Below, one piece after another: positions 53,785 through 63,535 of a DNA stretch of 64,000 nt. The number at the start of each line of letters is the position of its first letter. Positions within the stretch are counted from its first letter, which is position 1. The translations under genes were made by a program, and so were the position numbers. Below the pieces are notes generated by a model. That model did not search any database. It was not told the DNA's origin and saw nothing but the letters and a program-made list of their open reading frames with translations. Source of the stretch: Paralithodes platypus (lineage: Eukaryota; Arthropoda; Malacostraca; Decapoda; Lithodidae); NCBI GenBank assembly GCA_032716605.1, contig CM064552.1, positions 9,052,023 to 9,116,022 on the forward strand, read 5' to 3'.

Positions 53785-54209
53785 TACGCATATTTGGCTG
53801 CCGTATATGTGTTGGTGTCTAGGCTGCGTTTTAACCATACGCATATTTGGCTGCCGTATATGTGTTGGTGTCTAGGCTGCGTTTTAACCATACGCATATT
53901 TGGCTGCCGTATATGTGTTGGTGTCTAGGCTGCGTTTTAACCATACGCATATTTGGCTGCCGTATATGTGTTGGTGTCTAGGCTGCGTTTTAACCATACG
54001 CATATTTGGCTGCCGTATATGTGTTGGTGTCTAGGCTGCGTTTTAACCATACGCATATTTGGCTGCCGTATATGTGTTGGTGTCTAGGCTGCGTTTTAAC
54101 CATACGCATATTTGGCTGCCGTATATGTGTTGGTGTCTAGGCTGCGTTTTAACCATACGCATATTTGGCTGCCGTATATGTGTTGGTGTCTAGGCTGCGT
54201 TTTAACCAT
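53785..54209. repeat. 53-bp minisatellite, 8 perfect copies
   Basis: TACGCATATTTGGCTGCCGT, ATATGTGTTGGTGTCTAGGC and TGCGTTTTAACCA repeat exactly every 53 bp with no visible mismatch. Confidence 0.98.
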
Positions 54210-54239
54210 ACAATATATTATTATGTTTTTTCCCCCAAC

Positions 54240-54410
54240 CAACTTCACCTCTAAACTCAATTTATGAAATCAACAAATACATGTGGCACTCCAAGGACTC
54301 GAACCTAGGATACTCACATCGAAATTCCGCACACTTATGCATTACGCTATCAAGACATTAAAATAATAATCTCAATTAATGAAATCAACAAATACATGTG
54401 GCTATGCAAA
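54240..54410 (-). repeat. tRNA-like SINE, minus orientation, with partial tail duplication
   Basis: Inverted B box GGACTCGAACC at about 54296-54306. ATGAAATCAACAAATACATG plus TGGC occurs twice (54265 and 54378), indicating tandem or nested tails. Confidence 0.6.
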
Positions 54411-54437
54411 ACTCTAACTCTCTCTCTCTCTCTCTCT

Positions 54438-54880
54438 CCTGGAGTATGCTGTTCAATTATGTTATGTAGCAGTTAGGAAAGATGTAGAGCGACTGGAAAG
54501 AGTACAAGCTAGGGCGACTGGAAAGAGTACCGGTACACGATAGGGCTACAAACTTATTCCATCAATTAGAGGACCGATTGAGAGCTCTGGATCTCTTTCC
54601 GTTGGAGACATGCAGACTACGAGGTCAGCTCATTGAAGTTTTAAAATACATAATGGGTTTGACAATGTGGATTATAGCAACATGTTTGGCCTCAATATGA
54701 ATACAACACACAACCATGGCTGGAAATTATAATTGAAAAGGTTCAGCACTAGTATTTATGGAAACTTTGTTCACATATATGATCTGTTCTACCTGGAACA
54801 AACTTCCCTCACAAGTTGTAAACAATTCTTCAGTAGAGCAATTAAAGAAGAGAGTAGATAGTATTTTGCAGTGCACTAAA
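54438..54880 (+). pseudogene. CR1-like LINE RT C-terminal fragment
   Basis: Opens L-E-Y-A-V-Q-L-C-Y-V, then R-K-D-V-E-R-L-E-R-V-Q, then after an internal 29-bp-scale duplication and a TACCGGTA at 54528-54535 it resumes H-D-R-A-T. A second frame reads L-E-D-R-L-R-A-L-D-L-F-P-L-E and R-L-R-G-Q-L-I-E-V-L-K-Y-I-M-G, and a third W-N-K-L-P-S-Q-V-V. The order matches the C-terminus of the CR1-like copy at 13920-14340 (L-E-Y-C-V-Q-S-W, L-N-L-F-P-L-T, W-N-G-L-P), but it is a different, older family. Several frameshifts; dead. Confidence 0.75.
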
Positions 54881-55360
54881 CAGTCTCTCTCCTTCCACTT
54901 CTATTATCTCCCCAGAATGGACCGCATAGGCTAGTCTCTGAGATGCTAACTATTCCTTGTAACTAACTTGTAACTCACTCTCACTCTGAGTGAAAACACT
55001 ACCTGGCGCTCTACGGTTCTTGTCACCCTAGTTGACTCACTCCCACTGACCCTCACTCTCTTTCATAGTTAATTATATTAAATTACAATCCCCATCATAA
55101 ATGTGAGCTCTGAATTGTTAATATCCCAGGCAAGAGGCTATTTCCTAAGTTAACCAAGCGAGGATCACATGTTCGCAGAAGATATGTTTAAAATCCACTA
55201 CTAAATCTATATTTTACTTTAAAGGCATAGATACACGTAAACATGACAGACAGAGAGACATGTGCCTGTAAATCATGATCACACAAAATCGGCACTCTTG
55301 GTAGCTAATTCAGATGGGGGAATCCTCAACTCCCAACACAACAATTGCACTCTATTCCTT
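54881..55360. other. Unique DNA, probably old LINE 3' UTR then nothing recognised
   Basis: No feature beyond CT-rich words. Confidence 0.35.
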
Positions 55361-55728
55361 TTAAGGGAGCCCACCTCGCTTGTTTTATCTGTCTCTCCCT
55401 CTCTCTCTTTGGCTTGTATCCATTCGGCCCCATTCAGCCTACTGTTTTAAGATGTTTACCCCATCCAAGTGTCAATATTTTCCTGGCGATCGGTACCTAG
55501 CCAGCATATATATATTTTTGCTTTGACAGCAAGCTAAATTTGTACATTTTTCGATAGAAAAATGTCTCCTGCGAAGCCAGATTTCTCCATACAATGCTGG
55601 CTCGCTATCGCTCGCCAGGAAGAAATCGACACCTGGATGGGGATAAATGTCTTAAAACAGTTAGCTGAATGAGGCCGAATGGATACAAGCAAGAGAAAGA
55701 GAAACACAAAGCAGGTGACCCTCCTTAA
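55361..55728. mobile_element. Foldback derivative of family A, complete
   Basis: TTAAGGGAGCCCACCTCGCT left, AGCAGGTGACCCTCCTTAA right, 368 bp, with TTAA at both ends. The centre is ACATTTTTC-GATA-GAAAAATGT. The best reference copy of the foldback form. Confidence 0.92.
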
Positions 55729-56139
55729 GTAGAACAGACATCTTGACTACCAACCTTTCATAACCCCGACAGCATTAGAGGAATCCAGCTGATATTTCTA
55801 CCACTTGGGGGAGTGTCAAGAACCACTGTTGCCCCGTATTCTTTCACTAACACCTACGGTATATGAACACTGCCAAAATGTCCCCCAGGGTAAATATTGA
55901 AAACTGCACGGCTTTATAACCAGGGAGTATTATATAGAAGTAAGTTGATGATAAGCACCAACCACCTACACTGTTAACAATATTCCTTGTTTCTACGGTC
56001 ACAGGACAGGCAGCCATATTGCCAACATAATATCACGGGTCAGGGAGGTCCTATCCAGAGTGAGGTTTGGCATCCTCTACCCAACCTTAGCCATTTATGT
56101 CGGTCTCTATTACTGTACTGGTACTACTTTTCCTTCTAG
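55729..56139. other. Unique DNA
   Basis: Nothing recognised. Confidence 0.4.
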
Positions 56140-56386
56140 GTGCTGGCAAGATTGCCCGATTGGGTGGCACTACAAAGTGGGCTGCGGACGGTGGGGGCAT
56201 TGGCCCGGGGATGCAAGCCTGTGGGCTGATGATCCCCTCCCCCTCTGCCCTCTCAGAGACAGATCTATTCTCGCCCTGGCCCCTTTGGGGCCCTGATCAT
56301 CTGGAGTGGCTTCGGTCGACCGGGCTCGGGACTGTTCGGACAGAGAATCTGGGGAACTACAACAACTACAACAACAACAACAACAT
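56140..56386 (+). mobile_element. LINE 3' end with (CAA)n tail, copy 2
   Basis: GGAGTGGCTTCGGTCGACCG, GACTGTTCGGACAGAGAATC and GGGGAACTACAACAACTACA share the 3' end of 46215-46762 and 59280-59400. Confidence 0.75.
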
Positions 56387-56398
56387 AATACCATAATT

Positions 56399-56607
56399 TT
56401 AACCCGACGCTTTTTTACCTTTCATTCAAGCTATAGTTAGACGATTATATGAAGCTTAAAAGACCTACCAGTATGTTATTCAGAGGTTTTTATTGAGATT
56501 GTATTTACCCTTTTGAGTCCTAGAGGTACTACATTATAAGCTTAAGAAAATCGTCTAATGGGAACCATAATATTATGAAAATTATGCCATCGTGCTGAAG
56601 GGGTTAA
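56399..56607. mobile_element. Family B element
   Basis: TTAACCCGACGC left, GAAGGGGTTAA right, 209 bp; arms TTAGACGATTATATGAAGCT and AAGCTTAAGAAAATCGTCTA. Confidence 0.78.
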
Positions 56608-56905
56608 CAGTTGCAAGCATACCGGTACCTAACGTCAACATTACCGTACTAGTCTGTTTACCGTCTTAGTACCGGTACCGTACAATAGAGGCATAATATA
56701 GATAAGACAGTAATATTGAGTAAGGTTTCCGAACGTCATAATTTACGGTCTCATACAGTTAAGTTTACGGATATTGTTTACAATCTACCATCCAAACACA
56801 AAGATCAACTCTAACCTTCACATGCCCGCGAAGGGCTCTATAGAAGACTGCTAATTTTAGAACATTTAAAGGCACATCTCCCTTTCATTCGCACTTTCTC
56901 AATCA
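56608..56905. other. Unique DNA with clustered TACCGGTA
   Basis: TACCGGTA at about 56621 and 56672 and several TACCGT words; nothing else. Confidence 0.4.
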
Positions 56906-56906
56906 T

Positions 56907-56948
<42 letters not shown>

Positions 56949-57775
56949 TCCTCCCCCCCTCATCTTCATCGCTCTGCTCACAGACGCCCTCCTCCCATGC
57001 AACCTAACCCCACTCATTCTCATTCATTACAACTCTCTCCTCTATCCCCCCGCTCTCTTGCCATCATCCTTACAAATTCTCACCCACTCCCCCTCTCTTT
57101 CATGCTTACAATCCTCTATCCATCCTCCTCTCTCAGTTCTCTTTCCTTCTCTTTCTCTACGCAACCCATCCTCCCTCCCCCCCCCCCCCCCCCCTGTTCT
57201 ATCTTCTCTCATCTTCTTACAGCCCTTTTTTTTCCCTCCCATCCCCCCCTTTCACTCGCCTCATTTCTACAACCCTCCTTTACCACCCCACTCTCTCCGT
57301 CAATTCTAACGCCTCCTTCCCCATCTCCCACCTCGTCGCTCGTCGTCTATTCTTAGCAACCCTCCCCAAAAAAAAAAAAAAAACCCCCCCCTCTCTCTTG
57401 CCCCCTCCTCTCGTGTAGTCCTTCTCTCATTCTTACAAACCCTCCCACCCCCTCTTTCCTCATCTCATTCTTACCAACCCTCCCCCCCCCCCTTTTCCTC
57501 ACTCATTCTTACAAACCCTCCTACCATTTCCACGCCTTCCCCCCTCGTTCTTACAGCTCTACTCCCATCCCCCCTACCTCTCTCTCATTCTTACAACCCT
57601 CCTCCATTCCCTCCCATCCCCCCCCGCATCTTTTTTCTCGTTCTTACAGCGTCCTAATCCCATTTCTCCTCTCTCTCTCTATCTCTCTCATTCTTACAGC
57701 CCTCCTCCCATCCCTCTCCCTATCTCTCATTCTCACAACTCTCTCTCCAACTCCCCTTCCCTCCTCTTCCCCTGA
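56906..57775. repeat. Pyrimidine-rich degenerate minisatellite
   Basis: CT run to 56946, then about 830 bp of C/T with a recurring CTCATTCTTACAAACCCTCC word roughly every 40-60 bp. C-runs at 57177-57194 and 57484. Frames are artefacts. Confidence 0.88.
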
Positions 57776-58055
57776 CTAAATCCAATAACAACTATGTCGC
57801 CCTAATTGACCAATACCAAACACCAACACCAAAAGCAAGCCCCCAACCAAACCAAAAAAACCAAAACAACAACCCCCACATAAACAAGGACCCAAAACAA
57901 CACCTAAACAAAAACAAACAAGCAAAGCCACAAAAACAATCAAAAACCTCCCTAAGGGCCAAAACAATCCTAACCCCCCACCCCCCACCCCCCAAGTTTG
58001 TTTTTTTCTTTTCTTATTTCCCACCGACATGGCGTGTAAGGTGAACATCGTCTTC
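57776..58055. repeat. A/C-rich low-complexity DNA
   Basis: CCAAACC, AAACAACACC and CCCCCCACCCCCCA words. The minus-strand 93-aa frame is Gly/Leu/Phe simple sequence and not convincing as a gene. Confidence 0.6.
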
Positions 58056-58176
58056 ACTCAGCCATAATGTCTGTATGTTGTGCTCTGTCAACTACTATAG
58101 GACTGCGTGCATGATAGGATAATTATTACAAATGTCCATACTAATTTACCCTATTAAAAGTATCGGTGACATCCTA

Positions 58177-58374
58177 TTAACTTTATTCAGGCTACTGTTC
58201 GACAATTTTATTCAGTACCGGTATACAAAAGACCTCCAGCAATTAACAGGCTTCGAACTATCTCGCTTAACTTTTTTTACTACCGTACCACAAATCCTTC
58301 CTAAGCTACACAAAATCCTAAAAAATTTGCTAGAATAAGATAAATAACGACGTCGCCGGTACAGAAGTGGTTAA
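58177..58374. mobile_element. Family B element, decayed
   Basis: TTAACTTTATTC left, AAGTGGTTAA right; arms ACTGTTCGACAATTTTATTC and AAGCTACACAAAATCCTAAA. A TACCGGTA octamer lies inside at about 58216. Confidence 0.6.
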
Positions 58375-58479
58375 AAGTACCGATATATTAGTAGGCCCTA
58401 GTGATAAACCCGTCTAGGAATACAAAGGTGTATCAAATACTTGAAGGAGATAATTATCGATATAGGCCTACACAGTTTG

Positions 58480-59402
58480 ATTTGATTTACCCTTTAGGTC
58501 TACAGTATATCCCAGCCTGGGCTTCTAACCTAGCTGAAACACATCATAAGACCTTACAGACTATTCAAAACAAAGCCCTGAAGATCATTACAGGCTGCAC
58601 AGCTACCTGCAAAAACCCACAGATCACCTAACATCAAGAAACCAAAATCCTCAAAGTCAAAGACCATCTGGACATGGAGAGGCAGCACTCAATTCCTAGG
58701 CAGCAGCCTCCACGAACCAAGACCCAGACCCACCTAAACTACATGGTCAAACACACCCACAGACCAACACCAAGAAATATCAAAACCACAAAACAAAACA
58801 CCCAGCAACCGGTTATCACACAGCATTATTGTCCTCTCCCCTCCCTGATGTGGGTGGAACCAAGAAAATCAAACAACACCCACCACACAAACACGTTCCC
58901 ACAATTATTGTCCTCTCTCCCCTCCCTCCCCTTGCCCACTTCCCGAACCACACTTCCAGAAGCAAAAGTCCATACGCATACTCCTCTCACCGATCCATCA
59001 CACTCCACTTCACAGAACAAACACACATCTGCATGCACGACCTCCCGAAATCCATCCTTCCGAATCCTCCCTTCCTCGCGAGGAAAGAGTCCACACCTGG
59101 CCAGGGCTGAGATGCGGACTACCATCCATCCAGCTCTATCCTGAGCTAATCAGAAGAGACTGGATGACTCCGTTTTGTCGACGCCTGCCCGGGATGTAAC
59201 ACAGCACGCCCATTAACCATTAAACACATCATAGCAAGTCACTTGCATTTTCACACAACCACTTACTGCCAACAACACAATCTACACTCAATGGAGGAGC
59301 TTCTGTGGGAAAGCCCCGATCGATGGGGGCCATGGGCCTTTCTCAGGGACTCGGGGCTGTTCGGCCAGGCAGCTTAGGGAACAACAACAACAACAACAGT
59401 AT
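58480..59402 (+). pseudogene. Jockey-like LINE C-terminus and 3' end with (CAA)n tail, copy 3
   Basis: Begins Y-P-L-G-L-Q-Y-I-P-A-W-A-S-N-L, then L-Q-T-I-Q-N-K-A-L-K-I-I-T-G-C. A second frame carries H-Q-E-T-K-I-L-K-V-K-D-H. The pattern 'Y-x-x-x-x-W ... L-Q-x-I-Q-N-K-A-L-R-x-I-T-G-C ... H-x-E-T' is that of jockey-group reverse transcriptases after the catalytic core. Downstream there is a run of Thr/Pro/His-rich translation, a possible residual C-terminal domain, then GGGGCTGTTCGGCCAGGCAG and AGGGAACAACAACAACAAC at 59370-59398. Stops and frame changes are frequent. Confidence 0.75.
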
Positions 59403-59411
59403 ATCCCTGAT

Positions 59412-59765
59412 TTAATTACAGTGTGGTGTTTCTAATTGTTCCCAGCCAAAATGTGTCTTCGTAGAGTCGGGCATGGAGATCACGATGTGCGGGGAAAATG
59501 TCTGAAATGACCAAAAGCACACGCTCAGAGCACTAATAGGCGGGGTCACAGCAACCGCATGTCTAATATAATTGGATTGTCCCCTATGAAACATATCTAA
59601 AACAAATCGGATATCTTGTCCGATTTGTTTTAGATATGTTTCATAGGGGACAAGCCAACAATCTTGCCAGGGCTCATCAATATCACTCAAAATCCTTACT
59701 GTTTCTGCTTGAGCCGGTTGATCTTGGATGAGGTCATTGAGCTTTTGAAAGAGCTCAACGACCAT
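59412..59765 (-). pseudogene. Unrecognised coding-like segment containing a perfect inverted repeat
   Basis: One minus frame is open for 117 codons. The first half (V-V-E-L-F-Q-K-L-N-D-L-I and I-L-S-D-I-D-E-P-W-Q-D-C-W-L-V-P-Y-E-T-Y) is protein-like, with hydrophobic-acidic periodicity. The rest coincides with, and then passes, a perfect 35-bp inverted repeat (59577-59653), so it is probably read on the wrong strand of a duplicated piece. I do not recognise the family. It may be a fragment of a transposon or virus-like gene or a host gene. Confidence 0.4.
59577..59653. repeat. Perfect 35-bp inverted repeat, 7-bp spacer
   Basis: TTGTCCCCTATGAAACATAT, CTAAAACAAATCGGA is followed by a 7-bp spacer and its exact reverse complement. 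It forms a strong cruciform or hairpin. Confidence 0.95.
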
Positions 59766-59884
59766 GTGTGCCTCATTTCAAGCCACTTATCACATTACTG
59801 GAACACAACAAACCTGCGAACTCGCCTACTAACTCCCTACCAAAAAGTATATCTTGCTCCTTACGTAGACCATCAATAAGTATT

Positions 59885-59995
59885 CAGTACTTATTCAGTC
59901 ACTCTTTCAACTATGGGGGAGGCACTCGCTATAGGCAGTTATGCCTTTTGCCTCCCTCAATCACATAGAAAAAAAAAAAAAAAAAAAAAAAAACC
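59885..59995 (+). mobile_element. Jockey-like LINE 3' terminus with poly-A
   Basis: CTCTTTCAACTATGGGGGAG, GCACTCGCTATAGGCAGTTA and GCCTCCCTCAATC are the same 3' end as the minus-strand fragments at 60335 and 22165, followed by A25. Confidence 0.7.
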
Positions 59996-60197
59996 CGGTA
60001 AGGTACTCGGTACCGCTCTGATGTTCCGGGTTATACTGTATAATTTGCTTTATTACCGTCCATTTAGGATAAGCCTACACAGTATGGAATAGAGTTTATT
60101 AAACTAGATTATCATACAAACTGTCCTGTTTTGGTTACGGTACCGGGTACCGTAGATTGAAAACTATAAATAATTCAATAAATTAAAAAAAAAAAAA

Positions 60198-60198
60198 A

Positions 60199-60232
<34 letters not shown>
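60198..60232. repeat. (TA)n microsatellite
   Basis: About 17 TA units after an A-run. Confidence 0.9.
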
Positions 60233-60235
<3 letters not shown>

Positions 60236-60329
60236 ATTTATATTATCTCTTCATATATATATCTCTATATAGTAATCCGTAATATAATTACTGTATATTA
60301 TCTTTATAAATACACACCGGTATTTGTTT

Positions 60330-60715
60330 TATCTATGCGAATGAGGGAGACAATAGGCAGAACTGCCTGTAATAGAGTCCCTCCCCCAGAGTTGAACGAG
60401 TGACAGGGCCAAAAGCAAGGGACGCTCGAGCTAAAATGCCTGGACACACGGAGTTTGAAGCAATTTAAGTCATAGGAAGAGGGAAAGACTGATTCTGGGA
60501 GAGAGTTCCAGAGCTCAGCAGTTGAATAGAAGAAAGACTGAGAATATAAAAGTTTCACACACTCGAGTTTTGCGTTGGAGAATTGCACAGAGTAGGGGTG
60601 GGATTGTGTTGCAAGACGGGTACCGGTACTACGTACCGGTACCTTACGTAGAGGATGTGGTATACCGGTACATTGGTTAAGGCTTTGAGGAACATTGATT
60701 ATTGTATATTGCAAT
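60330..60715 (-). pseudogene. Jockey-like LINE RT C-terminal fragment
   Basis: Minus frame: H-P-Y-S-V-Q-F-S-N-A-K, then L-L-Y-S-Q-S-F-F-Y-S-T-A-E-L-W-N-S-L-P-E-S-V-F-P, then S-Y-D-L-N-C-F-K-L-R-V-S-R-H-F. This is the C-terminal L-W-N-x-L-P region of jockey-group LINEs. Related pieces lie at 22098, 45190 and 59885. Upstream of it three TACCGGTA octamers (about 60620, 60635, 60662) break the sequence. Confidence 0.78.
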
Positions 60716-60739
60716 AAGATTATTATCCAACGTGACACC

Positions 60740-61130
60740 AGTACCGTACCACAAACTATTTTGTACGACCTAACAGAAACATTTCCGGAGTGAAAATATA
60801 ATGGGCCAATGTCTATATCTGGACAGCTTCGGTTACTACGGGGTCTCTAGAGGTACACAATTGGTCGAAAATCTCTCCCGAGAATGCCTAGAAACTGGTC
60901 CTTATAGAAATCGGCCAGATTGGCTCCATCAACAAAACACAGGTCTATAGGTACGGTACCGTAGCTTGGCATATGTTCATTACAGTAGAAGCCATTAGGT
61001 AGGTCTATGCCTGACAGGGTGTCAAACCAGTACCACTCCGTTTAACACTATCTGGTGCAACGTCTTGGGGGTTATTATGATATTATGTTTAATTTATATC
61101 AAGGTTTTTAATTGTTTTTGCCTTTCTCGA
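60740..61130. other. Unique DNA
   Basis: Nothing recognised. Confidence 0.4.
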
Positions 61131-61134
61131 ACAA

Positions 61135-61385
61135 TATAATATTTAACTTATCCCCTAAACTTAGAAAAAAAGTCTCTCCAGATCCCCTTCAAAGTAAAAA
61201 AAAAGAAGTCCCCCAGATCCACCTTCAAGCAAAATATGTTCATTTGTCGGTAAAAAAAAAATAATCCCGCCCGAAGGCCGCCGCCTCCCAAATTGCAGGC
61301 TAGCTATCTTTCGCCCAGGAAATATCGAAACCTTATTGGGTTGAACCGTCTTATAACCGCCAAACTAATGAGGTGAAAAGTCTCT
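61135..61385 (+). mobile_element. Family A element, degenerate
   Basis: CCAGATCCACCTTCAAGCAA, GTTCATTTGTCGGTAAAAA, CCCGAAGGCCG, GCAGGCTAGCTATCTTTCGC and AACCGCCAAACTAATGAGGT. Confidence 0.7.
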
Positions 61386-62638
61386 CTCTCACTCACACAC
61401 TTTACATCAATCAGGACTGCAATTAATTCTGAAGAAGCCATTACCGGTACCATCCTGCATTTATAACTTCTTCACAGAAAGTAAAATCGAACTCTACCCA
61501 ACACTTTTATTTTGAGTTTCTGTTCTCTCTCTCTCTCTCTCTCTCAATATATAAGTGTAATGAGACACTAAGACGGCGGGGGTTGGTCGATCTCTGTTTA
61601 CGTTTACCTTCACTTTTATCCCCTTTCTTAGAACTACCGGGACTTCTTATCCATTCTCTCTGGCGCCAAATCTGTTTGTCTCTCCCTATAACTCCCTAAT
61701 TTTATCCCCGACCCCCCCCCCCCCCCCCCTCCCCCCACCCATCCCTCCGTCCCTCTCGACCCCCTCCCTCTCGACCTCCCGTTCTCGCTTTCCTTTTAAC
61801 CCCCCTTCTCTCTCTTTATACCCCCCCTTCTCTATTTCATATATTCCAACCCCTCACTCACTCACTCACACGTCTATTCTCTCCTCGTCTCGTCTCCTAG
61901 TCGGGGTGCTATGAGGTCGAATCCATCATCAGTTTCCCCGTAGCCGTGTACCGAGCCAGCAAATATTATGACAGGTGGGGGAGTGATCGGCTTGTTCAGA
62001 ACAGGTCAGTCGTGTTGGATGCTAGAGGGGGGGGGGGGGGGGTATATAGCCTACTGTACTTTCTATTACGGATATGAGGAACCAGATATTACTTTTCAGC
62101 ATTACGGTAAATACAATCACACGTACCGGTACTTTTAAAAACAAAAAGAAAAAAACAAGCCAGCTCCTCCAGTAGGTTGGGGTTCCTTTTTTCCTTCTCC
62201 TCCTCCAACGCCACCCTGGGCCAGGTGGAAGGGGGGAGTTTGGGTCCGAGGAGTACGCGGCGCCTTTCTCCGCCCTCCTCCACCCTGGGTAGGTGGAAGG
62301 GGGGAGTCGGGTCCAAGAGTACCACACCTTCCACCCCCCAAACTATCCCCAACTCCCCCACCTTCCTCCTTTCGCTGCCAGTTAGTGATTAGCCACATTG
62401 TTCTCATGTGTTGTAAGTTATAGCTAAACCATCATTGCACACGCTTACAAAGGCCAACATTTAAGAATGATTAGGAATATATTAATGCAATACCGGTATG
62501 TAATGTACCGGTATTATCAAAATGAGTCACTATACACACAACGAATCTAGAGTGTAGTGGTTTTCTGCTTCCTTCCCTCTCTCCCTTCTTTCCCTCTTTC
62601 CCTCAAACACACCCAAATACTTCCCGCTGCGTTTCACA

Positions 62639-62640
<2 letters not shown>
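61386..62640. other. Unique and low-complexity DNA
   Basis: CT runs at about 61383 and 61525-61545, C19 near 61713, G18 near 62027. At 62190-62330 two short direct repeats (CACCCTGGGCCAGGTGGAAG and CACCCTGGGTAGGTGGAAG, both followed by GGGGGAGT) mark a partial duplication. No gene. Confidence 0.45.

Positions 62641-62642
<2 letters not shown>

Positions 62643-62674
<32 letters not shown>
62643..62674. repeat. (CA)n microsatellite
   Basis: About 16 CA units. Confidence 0.95.
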
Positions 62675-62679
<5 letters not shown>

Positions 62680-63102
62680 ATCTCATCGCACACACTTTCT
62701 ACGACTAAGATTTAATGTGATTTGAATACAATAATACTGTAATTAAATCCATACTTTTTTTTTTATTTTTTTATTCCAACCTAGTATTAAGGATATCATA
62801 TTCACTATAATTCCCCTACTCATCAACGTGCTCCTAGGTTCTCAAACTACTTACGACAGTAGGGCTTTTTGTTTTTTACATAAAAAGGACAACAAACAAA
62901 GATTGGCTGGAATAGTGTTGCATCGGTTATGGATGGTTTCGTTTATCATTGTATTCAGTTTCTCCCATTTATTCAATACCACACATGCTATGAACGCCTT
63001 GTACGGTATTTAATTACAGTATATATAGCCTATGTGGCCTAAACACTCATTATTCAATAATATAATTGTAGAACTCGATAGAACTTATGATCACAGTCCG
63101 TG
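62675..63102. other. Unique AT-rich DNA
   Basis: Nothing recognised. Confidence 0.4.
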
Positions 63103-63315
63103 TTAAGGGAACCCACCTCGCGTGTTTTCTCTTTCTCTCCCTCTCTCTTTGGCTTGTATCCATTCGGCCCCATTCAGCTTACTGTTTTACGCACGTTACA
63201 CACCCTCACTTTTACCCTCACATACAGGTGTCAATTCCTTCCTTTCCTGGCGAGCGGTAGACGAGCAGCATATATATATTTTTGTTTTGACAGCAAGCTA
63301 AATTTGTACATTTTT
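63103..63315 (+). mobile_element. Foldback derivative of family A, cut by the assembly gap
   Basis: TTAAGGGAACCCACCTCGCG, GGCTTGTATCCATTCGGCCC, GGCGAGCGGTAGACGAGCAG, GCATATATATATTTTTG, then TGTACATTTTT and the gap. Confidence 0.85.
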
Positions 63316-63415
63316 NNNNNNNNNNNNNNNNNNNNNNNNNNNNNNNNNNNNNNNNNNNNNNNNNNNNNNNNNNNNNNNNNNNNNNNNNNNNNNNNNNNNN
63401 NNNNNNNNNNNNNNN
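63316..63415. other. Assembly gap, 100 N
   Basis: Exactly 100 N, the usual arbitrary scaffold gap length. It starts inside the first arm of the element's central hairpin. Confidence 0.99.
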
Positions 63416-63498
63416 AAATGGTAAAAAACAAGCAAAAAATCCTTAATTACTTAAATATCATAGTAACCCCCCCAAGACGTCGGACCAGATAGGGTTAT
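63416..63498 (-). mobile_element. Right end of a family A variant, after the gap
   Basis: AAATGGTAAAAAACAAGC, AATATCATAGTAACCC and AAGACGTCGGACCAGATAGG match 16296-16372. It is not the expected second half of the foldback element before the gap. Confidence 0.7.
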
Positions 63499-63535
63499 GT
63501 AATTTGATACGGGTATTGTACTTTTGAGCTTTTCT

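Noticed and set aside
55262..55450. 62-aa plus-strand frame
   Set aside because: It runs into the terminus of the foldback element; similar peptides recur at other foldback copies purely because of the repeat.
57420..57720. TTCTTACAG words preceded by pyrimidines, resembling splice acceptors
   Set aside because: They are the core of a degenerate pyrimidine minisatellite, with no exon-like sequence after them.
57776..58057. 93-aa Gly/Phe/Leu-rich minus-strand frame
   Set aside because: Low-complexity A/C-rich DNA; composition reflects simple sequence.
62022..62407. Three overlapping 90-101 aa frames
   Set aside because: G/C-rich short repeats read in different frames; no convincing protein.
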